Below, in pieces: positions 9,001 through 14,647 of a stretch of 24,483 bases of DNA. A program made the position numbers and the translations under genes. Position 1 is the first letter of the stretch. Each line of letters begins with the position of its first letter. The notes under the pieces are model-generated. The model searched no databases and was not told the DNA's origin. It saw only the letters and a program-made list of their open reading frames with translations. Source of the stretch: a virus; IMG/VR virus record IMGVR_UViG_3300006802_000541, positions 1 through 24,483 of that record; one strand, written 5' to 3'.

Positions 9001-10750
9001 GAATATAGTTAGCGCCAGTAAAATCTTCTGGGCACAACAATGTATCAGTTGGAATAAGTTGTATGCTAGTTCCAACTCCCTCTACATAATATTCCCCGTC
9101 TAAGTAACTAGCAGGAACTACATCTCCATCAAATTGTACTTTTAAGCCATTAGTAAAAGTTACACCATTAGTTGATGTGAATGTTTTTTGTCCTAAAATA
9201 TCTTCATTAACATTTAACGTGTTTGTTAAATTGCTTTCAACTAATCTAATAACACCTACTTTATTTGGATTTGTTCCATCCTGATAATACAACGTGTCTA
9301 ACGGTGCAGATAGATATGGAATTCGTAATATCAGCCCTGATGTGCTTCTATAAAAACTTAAACCAACATACTCTGTGCCATAAACAGCAGTAATTTTTTC
9401 TTCTGTTGGGATAACACCAGCTGGTATTAATCTAATTGTAGGGTTTGTAGGATCCCCCACATATGTTATAGTATAAAAGTTTTCTGCTACAACTGAATAA
9501 AAACCTTCTTCAAACAAACCTTCATTTACATTTGCTTCCATCTCACCTGTGTCAGCAGTTAGGGCAAGAGTAGCACCGCCTAATGTTTCACTAATTGTGA
9601 ATGTAGTTGAAGATATAATATCTTTAACATAATAGATTGTGTCTACATCTAAACCACCTAACAATGGAAGACCGTTTGGTTGTGTAAATGTAACTGTTTG
9701 ATTTTCTATTAACGCTGATGTGTCACCAGATGCGAGTACTAACTGTGATGTAGTAGTTTGATCTATTGACAAAGTAACTGGTGCTACAAGTTCAGGAGCC
9801 ACTAAGTTTACATCATAGTTTGCTCCATTTTCATCAAAGAATGACTGAACAAAACCAACTTCTTCAGGATCTTCTGTATTATAAAACATTACAGTTAACC
9901 CTTCTAGCGATGTTACACCATCGATGTCTCCAATCTCTGATAATGTTTTTCCGTTAATATCTACAAATAAGTCAGTAGAAACAACATCTACTGTGTTGTT
10001 GCCGGGAAAAATATATTGATCTTGGGCTGAACGGCTAGGTACTGTAAATGTTACGTACCCTTGATTAGCACCGTTATTAGAAACACCTAATATGTCTCTT
10101 GTATATTCATTACCATTATATCCTGTTACGCCAGGTACCCCTTGAATCCAAAACTGAGTTTCTTGGTTGACTGCAAATCTATAAGTGCCGCCACGCAACA
10201 TCGTAATTGTGGGATTGAGAGTACCTGAAGCCGCGCCAGAAGTTCTGATGTTGTATGCTTGTGGCAAATCTGATACAACATAGTCTGTTTCAGCAAATAC
10301 AGTTGCACTTGCTATAGTAACAACAGGCGGGCCTTCTGGAATCCAATAGTATTGATTAAAGTTAATTGCCTTATCTAAATTTGTAAACGAATCCCAAGAA
10401 TAAAATTCACTTTTAAATAGTTTAGAATTATCAACTGTCACCCCGCCCTTTAATTTAAGAGCATCCAACATACCTGGATAAGTAATAAAGTCTTGTGCTA
10501 CTGATTGATTTTCTTTTAAGAAAGCAATACCCGGCGCTAATTGATAATCTGTTCTAGTTTTTGTAGGCTCTGTTACGTAATAGTCATTTGCATTAACACC
10601 ATAACCAAATTTACTACCTACATAACCTTGCAGTGTTTCGTTCTTTGGTGGGTTAACTAGTTGGTCAAGGGTCGCTCCTAAAAACTGTGCATTTGAAGGA
10701 GTTTTAAATATCTCTGGTAGAAACTCAAGTGTTCTAATTCTATGACTCAT
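1..10750 (-). CDS. Giant virion structural protein downstream of gp6, probably baseplate-associated (3' end outside window)
   Basis: The frame opens at ATG 10750-10748 and, translated by hand, stays open to base 2, giving at least 3583 codons. AAAGG lies 7 bases before the ATG, and the gene starts 10 bases after the gp6 stop. The N-terminus (MSHRIRTLEFLPEIF..., then ATLDQLV near residue 30 and NQYYWIPEGPP near 128-138) resembles the very large structural proteins that follow gp6 in marine T4-like phages; this is recalled similarity, not a search. Position matches T4 gp7/gp8, so a peripheral wedge or host-contact role is inferred. Along the chain are many beta-rich segments, a small domain present twice (about residues 351-398 and 2675-2725), and seven FG-GAP-like blades (about 2386-3076). 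No signal peptide, membrane segment or enzyme motif was recognised. No frameshift was detected: codon phase checked at several points stays consistent. Confidence 0.85.
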   Translation of the reverse strand, partial: MSHRIRTLEFLPEIFKTPSNAQFLGATLDQLVNPPKNETLQGYVGSKFGYGVNANDYYVTEPTKTRTDYQLAPGIAFLKENQSVAQDFITYPGMLDALKLKGGVTVDNSKLFKSEFYSWDSFTNLDKAINFNQYYWIPEGPPVVTIASATVFAETDYVVSDLPQAYNIRTSGAASGTLNPTITMLRGGTYRFAVNQETQFWIQGVPGVTGYNGNEYTRDILGVSNNGANQGYVTFTVPSRSAQDQYIFPGNNTVDVVSTDLFVDINGKTLSEIGDIDGVTSLEGLTVMFYNTEDPEEVGFVQSFFDENGANYDVNLVAPELVAPVTLSIDQTTTSQLVLASGDTSALIENQTVTFTQPNGLPLLGGLDVDTIYYVKDIISSTTFTISETLGGATLALTADTGEMEANVNEGLFEEGFYSVVAENFYTITYVGDPTNPTIRLIPAGVIPTEEKITAVYGTEYVGLSFYRSTSGLILRIPYLSAPLDTLYYQDGTNPNKVGVIRLVESNLTNTLNVNEDILGQKTFTSTNGVTFTNGLKVQFDGDVVPASYLDGEYYVEGVGTSIQLIPTDTLLCPEDFTGANYIPYDILPYSIGNFDTELFIPIDPDYITIARNSINNNAWSRSNRWFHIDVINATAEYNEDPTIITTYATGTNKAKRPIIEFYPNLKLFNSGAASKNPIDFIDTRTTNAFTKVANQQNYYPDVETYTDYTATINAVTAGTVTNITIPTANVHTVFQVGMYITDSTNILPRNTQIDSIDIAGTNTILEVSWSDATTFASTTNASIVGTDTTVDQYALFSGARVVFAADTNINVRNKIWVVGFSKLTSTGPAVITLTEAEDSPVEENDQTVSLRGYNYQGSTFWFDGQYWSEAQQKLTVNQAPLFDVFDSNGISFGDADYYQGTSFVGNKLFAYGVGTGANDSILGFPLSYSNIDNVGDISFDVALNSQSFSYVTGTEPVEQKVNTGYIYDYTSNIDFTRKLGWQTAVAPSVQYQIFELEYTKGTTAQFTCDIAVVPDDPENTAKWPAIQVYLNNVFVLPSDYTVTRTSNSTVVTLNTAPTEDTPIQILLLSNQVSANAYYGVPINLNNNPFNEDLTEINIGEIRSQYQNIFVNAPGIEGAIFGSNNYRDLGNLIPYGTKIIQNSASLVLPGTFLRKSEHNIFDALQFNSEAYVQYKQLLVKTASGIDWQQRFSASYILDQTLDAVTSSKSDLDPFFWSDMMPSQAPYQSNNYTFANALQESVYPLTKIYDFTTANYSGVLVYKTTVVNGTQVTTQLIKDRDYTISTTAPSLNVTVALQPNDVITVKEYNQTYGSYVPNTPTKLGMYPKFIPQVILDSNYSAPTYVIQGHDGSYTTLYGEYSTEYGLTDFRDQLLLEFEQRVYNNIKLSTEVPIKEYEVMPGFFREGTYSNEDFLKMYSPMFLNWAGSNRINYKTQQGYSTGNQFSYNYTASGNKLTNTPVYQGYWRGLYKFFYDSFQPNTAPWEMLGFANMPSWWTDRYGPAPYTSNNDILWADLEAGYIWNNGDPITNENVARPGLSKIIPVDEQGNLRSPLDAIIGQYNSNTFRRDWKVGDIASAELSYRRSSTWPFDLVKLFALTRPAQLFNLAVDLDNYKYNTEFNQYLVDNRQHLIISDVEVYGSGTPKTSYLNWIVDYEKVRGVDATTSITSLLDNLDVRLIYRLAGYSDKTLLKFFVEKGTPNSNNASLLIPDESYSVLLHDNQPEDTLKYSAVVVQITTDGWRVYGNSQSQAYFIIDKPVNNGDNRQITVDEITVKVPNEYTTTAIQETLVPYGTIFYTPQEVATFLGGYSAYLQRKGMLFDEINSGVEINWDFITKEFLYWAQTGWENGSIITLNPAAQNLTIDKESLIVQPLTVTQNNFILNQNLYPIKLSELAITRLDTKFNVKTLNSGDAMSYLQVNLSNFEHGIVFDNVTVFNDVIYNLTTGLRQNRIYMRGVKTAEWNGTMFASGFILNQDNIEPWAVGKKYAKGMIVTYKNKYWTALKTVQAASKFQETEWLVTDYDEIQKGLLPNSSTRSYEQTLYYNTNTANLEQDADQLSFSLIGYRPRDYLALVDLTDITQVNVYKNLIKNKGTPNAVSAFKGANLPQGGIDYDVYENWAILSGQFGGTLNNNFVDFRINQSDLTGNPGIVSLTNGTPTAGAMQEVPIYNLYNYARPVSDPNILLTTNYDDTEQLYPSAGYVNWEDVRMAAYYFSDLRTARNSNGLRVPIDNFYVRDYAWLANFRNKWRVYTWKTVGIVDRVQGLGSQSTQITFNKAHGLEKLDPVCFIGLGPEVNGYYLVTDVVNIYTININLTLDNSESRTGLQGIGLTFIEQRVNKPSDINDTDLLEAEFVKNTIWVDESVNGGWAVYRKSINFAQLEELDRIDGESFGSSVAYGPRMGYLIGDADVGKVYRYGYNANSQRYDEDTGSLLTGGPSFGTRIAHADNIYVVTEPTGTPRLHIYTLNNTVLTDDIIEYQPAISVPSGVGQDAYISKDKNWIFVGYPVDNKVYVYRKQRIPFEAGFFTPGETYEITSVGDTDWEALGAVEGKVGITFIATGSGSGTGTANLASYDTTPIIIDGTLQGATAGDNFGFSVSTDYTGATLAVGSPYKTGPNSLTNYGSGYIYQRLVQNIESQYTNGVDQYQQFPLTFAPTVTSSSATVVASNYITLASTTGMNVNDPVVFDGSDFGDSGVSSSTVYYIEDIAGNTISLKTTRSTTTTVTLTDAPSVTFTAYVQSEAITAQVNSTIVNDNTYAVVGTNIRYYSILRAGDILTLESNKFQWAQTVNAGNKTRVGVQFGYDNDMTYTSNEILFGAPGEIVGTGQNITDGAVHRYTDGGAKYGSVVGTSEVSLTSNRVLLINGYRIPVAAGSTAQQVASQINNNAITNVTASASDNKLIISIISADISAVNQRLTLQQTDDSVFAELGIQLYTETQTILPPHGATRTLFGNTIKFNESDSVVISAPAGTRYLGTTFDFFDDENIHNDTVFDNNATQFVDDYPNAGAVYMFDYLANYNGSVADPGQFVYAQHCNSLDENYGYQPNYGTALDFNDNHVVIGTPDLSYADIGGQINVYINSTGLKDWSIFRESAPVVDIDKIQNVQIYSAETNNTLVNLDYIDPLQNKMCGAVRQNLDYVSMIDPATYNSDGTKKSSSGMLWGENQVGQLWFDTSKVRWLNYHQNDIVYNSKIWGQVFPGSDVAVYTWVESKQPPGAYTGTGQPKDSQKFCVQSKLNASGVVEPVWYYWVRNTGQVNNQLGKTLSDGILQRYITMPKNSGIPFVAPLLPNTFGLYNTQPYTNVNDSVFHIGFATGLSDAEPHQEFNLIRTDYPDDFLPGLPKFGPETATNRPEGLYDRMLDSMSGVDEVGGVVPNPYLPKAVQSGVLARPRQSFFFNRFFALKNYLEYANTILAQYPIAETRREASFLFQTGEFYNTPDYWEYINWWLPTTSNEIQYNNNTKSTRTVPMYADLATLNVTRNTIVTVEENGEGKWEMYRYDGMGVWTRIGLQNGTIKFKTYLWDYAAGKTGFGDNFFDTNSFDEYPSEETRWIVRALNEQIYIDELVEFRNKSLIILFEYINSETDE
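1525..3595 (-). repeat. Seven FG-GAP-like beta-propeller blades inside the giant protein
   Basis: Seven degenerate repeats of the pattern FG-x-S/x-V ... (L/V)xVGxP ... G-x-(V/I)-Y-(V/R)-Y can be read at about residues 2386-2416 (GESFGSSVAYG), 2430-2460 (GPSFGTRIAHA), 2470-2505 (KNWIFVGYPVDNKVYVY), 2588-2630 (GDNFGFSV, LAVGSPY, SGYIY), 2792-2842 (FGYDNDM, ILFGAPGE, DGAVHRY), 2944-3012 (LFGNTIKF, VVISAPAG, AGAVYMF) and 3038-3076 (YGTALDF, VVIGTPD, GQINVYI). FG-GAP repeats build seven-bladed propellers in integrin alpha chains and related adhesins, so one closed propeller is inferred. Blades are separated by inserted segments. Fold prediction has not been done. Confidence 0.6.
2575..2725 (-). 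repeat. Small beta domain, second copy (VYYIEDI type)
   Basis: About residues 2675-2725 of the giant protein contain VVFDGSDFGDSG, then TVYYIEDIAGNTISLKTT and a Thr-rich strand. The layout matches the copy near residues 351-398 (TIYYVKDIISSTTFTIS). The copy sits between propeller blades 4 and 5. Function is unknown; such modules recur in marine phage structural proteins as far as I recall. Confidence 0.45.
9555..9700 (-). repeat. Small beta domain, first copy (IYYVKDI type)
   Basis: About residues 351-398 of the giant protein read VTFTQPNGLPLLGG, then TIYYVKDIISSTTFTIS and GGATLALT. The order (FT..., a Gly-rich turn, T(I/V)YY(V/I)xDI, a Thr/Ser-rich strand) is the same as in the copy about 2300 residues downstream. 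It is annotated as a divergent protein-level repeat; DNA identity between the two copies is not obvious by eye. Confidence 0.45.
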
Positions 10751-10760
10751 CTACATACCT

Positions 10761-13700
10761 TTAAGACTTTAATGTGTCTGGCGTAAGTGCCGCTACGATA
10801 ACAATGTCATTAGTAGTTGCCGCATTAGCAAATATTTCATACGGTTTGCATTTGATTTCATACAAGTCTCCAAATTGTGATTCTGGATCGTTTGGAACTA
10901 ATACCACCGAACTTAGATATTCTCCTAACTGTTCATGTAAGTATGCACTTAACTCAGAGAAAAAGAACGTGTCTCCAAAATTCCAATAGTTAATATCAAA
11001 ATATGCATCCATAGCCGTTAACACAGCACTTCTAATTTCACTGTTACTGGCGTTTGTGTTCGTTGCTTTGACTACTTTGATAGTTGCTCTAAGAGCCCTG
11101 TCTGCTTTTTCACCAAACAACGGTTTAAACGTAACACTATTTAATATCACTGAATCTGACAACATTTTATAGTTTTGAATCAATGGATATTCAGCACTTA
11201 ATTGATTAAGTGTAGGTTCTGTTGGTTTTTTAACAGTGTTAGTTGTATCTTTAATCCAGTTTTGGTAATCTGTGTAATAAGCATTTGTAACCAAATACAA
11301 ATCAATAATGTTTGTTGTTGCTGGATCAATACGTGTTGTGTTGTTTGCATTATGTCTATATTGGAAAGACAAGCCTTGTCTACCTGGTTTTACTGAATAA
11401 TCTGTTTGTTCGATCAACACATAATAAGGTGTTACTATTGTAGGATCTTGTACAGTTTTATAAAAAAGATTATCTGTGTAAGCATAAAATAATGTTCCTA
11501 CCGGATATTCATATTTTACAACTTCAATTTGATTTTTAGTAGCATACGTATAAACAACATCTGTACTAGGTACAATTAGTTCTCTTGTTAAATTGACAGG
11601 GTCGGTTATAGTTCTAAAGAATACATACACACCTATATTAGCACCGTTATTAACATAACCGGTAATGTCGTTAAAGAAGTCAGGATCTAAAATTAATTGA
11701 CGATTGTTTACATCGGTCGCCGCAACTTCAACTTGAAAGTCATTTACATAACCGTCGCTTTCAACTGTTTGTCCTAAAATGTTAACTTTGGTATCTGTGC
11801 CTAATGCAGTACTAGATCCAAACTGTGAATTAATTCCTAACACATTAATAAAATCTTGTATAATTTTTCCAGTAAACGGATCGTATACTAATTCGTTTGG
11901 ACTAAAAGTAAAACGAATGTCGTCTGCACTACCAAAATAATAAGTCAATGATTTATATGTTACTGTATATCTATTGTCTCCTAAACTAGTAAATTTAACA
12001 AAATAGTTTGGATCAGTATATGTACTGATTGACCAACGTTCTTGGTTAACTAATAAAGAGTTATTAAAAACTAATGTAAAATCCTGTTGTAATTCTATCT
12101 TTAAAATACATTCTTGTATAATCTGCGGTGACAATGAGTTATCAAAAACTGGAATGATCTGTGATAATATTACTCCGTCTGGTACATAACCATTAACGGT
12201 TACTGGACCCTGTCCGTTTGCAAATGTTCCATTGCCGTTATTGTTACCATCACCGACAATATTAAGAACAGTAGACCAAATATAAGTAGATTCTCCGGGG
12301 CCGGGTACGCCAACAAGTAATCTATTATTACTATCAAAATAATAACCAGTAGGTGCAGTGAATTTTAATATTGCGCCTGCTGTTACATATTTTGCATTAG
12401 TAGTTGTGAATGTACCTAACGGAGCTGGATTTTCTACTTCGCCAGTAAGTGAATATAAGTAACCGGACTCATTAGCGGCATCTACAGAACTTACTTTCCA
12501 ATATAGTGCAGGATCTCCTGTACCTGGATATGCATATCTAGTGTAATTTTGAATATAATATTGTGTTGCTCTGTTTAATGCTAATACAGATGCTAAATCG
12601 TCAGTAAAAAATTGAATAATATCACTTGTGTTTTGTACTTGCAGTGTTAAATATCCATCTGTATCACTTTGATACAATGCACCGTCACTACCAAAAGAGT
12701 TTGTACTAGAATATTTTCCAGTTGGATCTAACAAATCTAAATTTTTAGAAATACCAATAGAACTTCTGTTTACTGCTTTAGATTTAATAATTGAATTATA
12801 AAGTGTATAAGGGAAGTTAGTATAATCTTCTCCATTTACCATTCTATTTTGTGTGTAGTATCTTGTTGGTGCACGTTGCTTGATAGAATCTAACGACTCT
12901 CTAGCCTGTGCATTAGAGACTGTAAGCGGCAAGGTTAAAGACATTGTTAAAGTTTCTCGTCTACCTCTTCTACTAATATATGTAATTGCCACTGAAATAC
13001 CGTTCATTTCAGAAGGATCAATTTGATATGTTAGTGCATTACTTGATCTTACATATGCTCTAAAATTACCAACAGGTATCTCTGAGAATACTCCATCACC
13101 AAACACATAAGTTACTTGATCGTTTGTGCGGGAGTTTACAGAGAATATCTTTTTATTTGATGATTCTGTTTGTAAGTAGGCATCTGAATAAACATTATCG
13201 ACTTGTTTCCATAATGTTCTCGTATCATCGGAATTAAGTTGGTATAACCATGTATCAGTCTCATTTATTCCATTGACATCAATATCTTGGGTTTCATTTG
13301 ATATTGCTTGCTGAAAAGTAAAATCATTTGTTTGCAATGTTCCCTGTTTAAAATAAAACATAAAACCTGTATTAGGACTTCCAAAACCTAACCCGTCATT
13401 TCTTAGTAAAATATTCATTGTGCCGCTAGGTGTAGGGGGAATTTCATAAACATAATCTTCATTTAATGATGTGGCACTTACTAATTCAAAATTCATTGAT
13501 TGTGCATCAACTACAGAAGTGAACGGTATAATTGGTAAACTACCTTCTGGAATACGCATTGTGTATTCTGAAGTTTGTACGCCCATAATATCTGCTGAGT
13601 TTGCAGGTCTGCCAATTTTTTGTGAATCTATGAAGGTAGCATTTAGTACAGAATTAAATTGATCTTGCCACATATTATTTGCAGGATCATTCCAAACAAT

Positions 13701-14123
13701 AGTTTTGTTGCTTAGGCTTGCCCCGTTCATGTCGGTGACATTTTCTGTTGTTCTGAGTGCTGTGACTTTCATATAGCCAGATGCACATGTATTTCTTTTT
13801 GGAGTATAACTTACTAAGTCTGCAAGTTTGATAACTGAATCTCTACGTTCAGCAGTATCAATAAAGTTTTCTCTGGTGTTTAAGTCATTTCTAAACGCAA
13901 GACCTTGGCCCATAAAAGCCATAACATCAAGCAGAGCAATAAACTCTGATGATTCAATATAATCGTTATACGTTTCTGGATAATATAAACGTATGTAATC
14001 AATAAAACTTTTGCGTAGGGTTTCGTAGTCGTAACTTCTGAAATCCGCTTCTCTAAACGTCTGATAGATTGCTTTCCAGTCGTTGACTCCGAATAATCCT
14101 GATTGCCTTGAACTTGTAGCCAT
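10761..14123 (-). CDS. gp6: Baseplate wedge protein gp6 (Baseplate_J family)
   Basis: A protein of 1120 residues, longer than T4 gp6 (about 660). gp6 forms the ring that joins baseplate wedges around the hub and moves during the hexagon-to-star transition. The helical N-terminus (WKAIYQTFREADF, then YYPETYNDYIESSEFIALLDVMAFMG, here residues 46-71) has the form typical of gp6 and other J-type wedge proteins. The Baseplate_J signature follows: FGDGVFSEIPVG at residues 341-352 and RYYTQNRMVNGEDY at 421-434. The C-terminal half is beta-rich and ends with a compact alpha/beta part (FDINYWNFGDTFFFSELSAY). The start is ATG 14123-14121 with AAGAG 7 bases upstream. A GATAAATA late-promoter motif lies 21 bases before the ATG. 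It sits between gp25 and the giant gene, as expected for wedge genes in marine T4-like phages. Confidence 0.9.
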   Translation of the reverse strand: MATSSRQSGLFGVNDWKAIYQTFREADFRSYDYETLRKSFIDYIRLYYPETYNDYIESSEFIALLDVMAFMGQGLAFRNDLNTRENFIDTAERRDSVIKLADLVSYTPKRNTCASGYMKVTALRTTENVTDMNGASLSNKTIVWNDPANNMWQDQFNSVLNATFIDSQKIGRPANSADIMGVQTSEYTMRIPEGSLPIIPFTSVVDAQSMNFELVSATSLNEDYVYEIPPTPSGTMNILLRNDGLGFGSPNTGFMFYFKQGTLQTNDFTFQQAISNETQDIDVNGINETDTWLYQLNSDDTRTLWKQVDNVYSDAYLQTESSNKKIFSVNSRTNDQVTYVFGDGVFSEIPVGNFRAYVRSSNALTYQIDPSEMNGISVAITYISRRGRRETLTMSLTLPLTVSNAQARESLDSIKQRAPTRYYTQNRMVNGEDYTNFPYTLYNSIIKSKAVNRSSIGISKNLDLLDPTGKYSSTNSFGSDGALYQSDTDGYLTLQVQNTSDIIQFFTDDLASVLALNRATQYYIQNYTRYAYPGTGDPALYWKVSSVDAANESGYLYSLTGEVENPAPLGTFTTTNAKYVTAGAILKFTAPTGYYFDSNNRLLVGVPGPGESTYIWSTVLNIVGDGNNNGNGTFANGQGPVTVNGYVPDGVILSQIIPVFDNSLSPQIIQECILKIELQQDFTLVFNNSLLVNQERWSISTYTDPNYFVKFTSLGDNRYTVTYKSLTYYFGSADDIRFTFSPNELVYDPFTGKIIQDFINVLGINSQFGSSTALGTDTKVNILGQTVESDGYVNDFQVEVAATDVNNRQLILDPDFFNDITGYVNNGANIGVYVFFRTITDPVNLTRELIVPSTDVVYTYATKNQIEVVKYEYPVGTLFYAYTDNLFYKTVQDPTIVTPYYVLIEQTDYSVKPGRQGLSFQYRHNANNTTRIDPATTNIIDLYLVTNAYYTDYQNWIKDTTNTVKKPTEPTLNQLSAEYPLIQNYKMLSDSVILNSVTFKPLFGEKADRALRATIKVVKATNTNASNSEIRSAVLTAMDAYFDINYWNFGDTFFFSELSAYLHEQLGEYLSSVVLVPNDPESQFGDLYEIKCKPYEIFANAATTNDIVIVAALTPDTLKS

Positions 14124-14144
14124 AGTTATTCTCTTGTGTTAATA

Positions 14145-14152
14145 TATTTATC
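14145..14152 (-). promoter_or_regulatory. Late promoter motif GATAAATA upstream of gp6
   Basis: The minus strand reads GATAAATA (plus strand TATTTATC). T4 late promoters are TATAAATA-like, and relaxed NATAAATA forms have been described for marine T4-like phages. The motif is in the 53-base gap between gp25 and gp6, after a small hairpin and 21 bases before the gp6 ATG. That leaves room for a short leader carrying the AAGAG ribosome site. Confidence 0.7.
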
Positions 14153-14159
14153 ATTATGG

Positions 14160-14174
14160 AAAAACCGAGTTTTT
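14160..14174 (-). terminator. Small hairpin after gp25, possible weak terminator
   Basis: On the minus strand AAAAAC-TCG-GTTTTT forms a perfect 6-bp stem with a 3-base loop, starting 2 bases after the gp25 stop codon. The U-rich arm could act as the release tract, and the A/T symmetry makes it potentially bidirectional. The stem has only one G-C pair, so termination may be weak. It immediately precedes the gp6 late promoter, the usual terminator-promoter order. Confidence 0.4.
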
Positions 14175-14176
14175 TA

Positions 14177-14635
14177 TTAAACTTCAGCCGCAGACAAAGA
14201 TTCTTGGTCAAAGAATACAGCGAGATCAAGTGGGTTGTTGAAGGGATTGACAGACATTTGCATTTCTACTAAAATACCATTATCTCTGGTAACCGCAGTA
14301 ACAGTGTTGACATATAACCGAGGATCTAAAGATGCTACTCTACGAACTTCATTTTGTACTGCGTTAACTACATCTATAGTATTAGGATCAAAAACAAAAT
14401 CCCACAATATTGTGCCGTAGTTAGGTTTGCCTACTTTTTCACCCTTACGAATGTTTAATGCATTAACAAAGTCTTGTATGACTAATTGTTCATCCGTCAA
14501 GCGAAATTTCTTACCCCAAACAATACCGCCTTGGGGTATAACACCGTCACCAACGGTATTATAACGAGTAGACGTAACCGAATAAGTCCTAGTTTTGTTT
14601 GCGTTTTTTGTTGAAAATCCTATGTATGTTGGCAT
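14177..14635 (-). CDS. gp25: Baseplate wedge / sheath initiator gp25 (GPW/gp25 family)
   Basis: 152 residues, close to T4 gp25 (132). gp25 has a lysozyme-like fold without a clear lytic role; it sits in the wedge core with gp6 and gp53 and starts sheath polymerisation. The family signature is clear: IRKGEKVGKPNYGTILWDFVF (about residues 62-82), with the conserved G-(E/R)-x-x-xPxYG run, then VNAVQNEVRR (91-100) and a C-terminal strand ILVEMQMSV. The start ATG is 14635-14633. There is no convincing ribosome site upstream; the place where one should be is occupied by a GATAAATA motif filling the gap after gp5. It lies between gp5 and gp6, as in related phages. Confidence 0.92.
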   Translation of the reverse strand: MPTYIGFSTKNANKTRTYSVTSTRYNTVGDGVIPQGGIVWGKKFRLTDEQLVIQDFVNALNIRKGEKVGKPNYGTILWDFVFDPNTIDVVNAVQNEVRRVASLDPRLYVNTVTAVTRDNGILVEMQMSVNPFNNPLDLAVFFDQESLSAAEV

Positions 14636-14639
14636 AATG

Positions 14640-14647
14640 TATTTATC
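14640..14647 (-). promoter_or_regulatory. GATAAATA late-promoter motif abutting the gp25 start codon
   Basis: The minus strand reads gp5 stop TAA, GATAAATA, CATT, then the gp25 ATG. The octamer is identical to the ones before gp6 and gp48. A T4-type late transcript would start about 5-7 bases after the motif, at or just inside the ATG, so a functional promoter here would give a leaderless or nearly leaderless gp25 message. Chance occurrence in AT-rich DNA remains possible. Confidence 0.45.

Noticed and set aside
8815-9075. Minus-strand 86-codon frame inside the giant gene
   Set aside because: It is out of phase with the giant frame, which is intact through this stretch; low-complexity hydrophobic translation from a shifted frame.
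1-10750. Reading the first 10.7 kb as non-coding or degenerate because only short frames show in most phases
   Set aside because: One minus-strand phase is open throughout, with the codon phase agreeing at start, middle and end.
14160-14174. Strong bidirectional terminator after gp25
   Set aside because: The stem has one G-C pair and six base pairs; kept only as a weak candidate.
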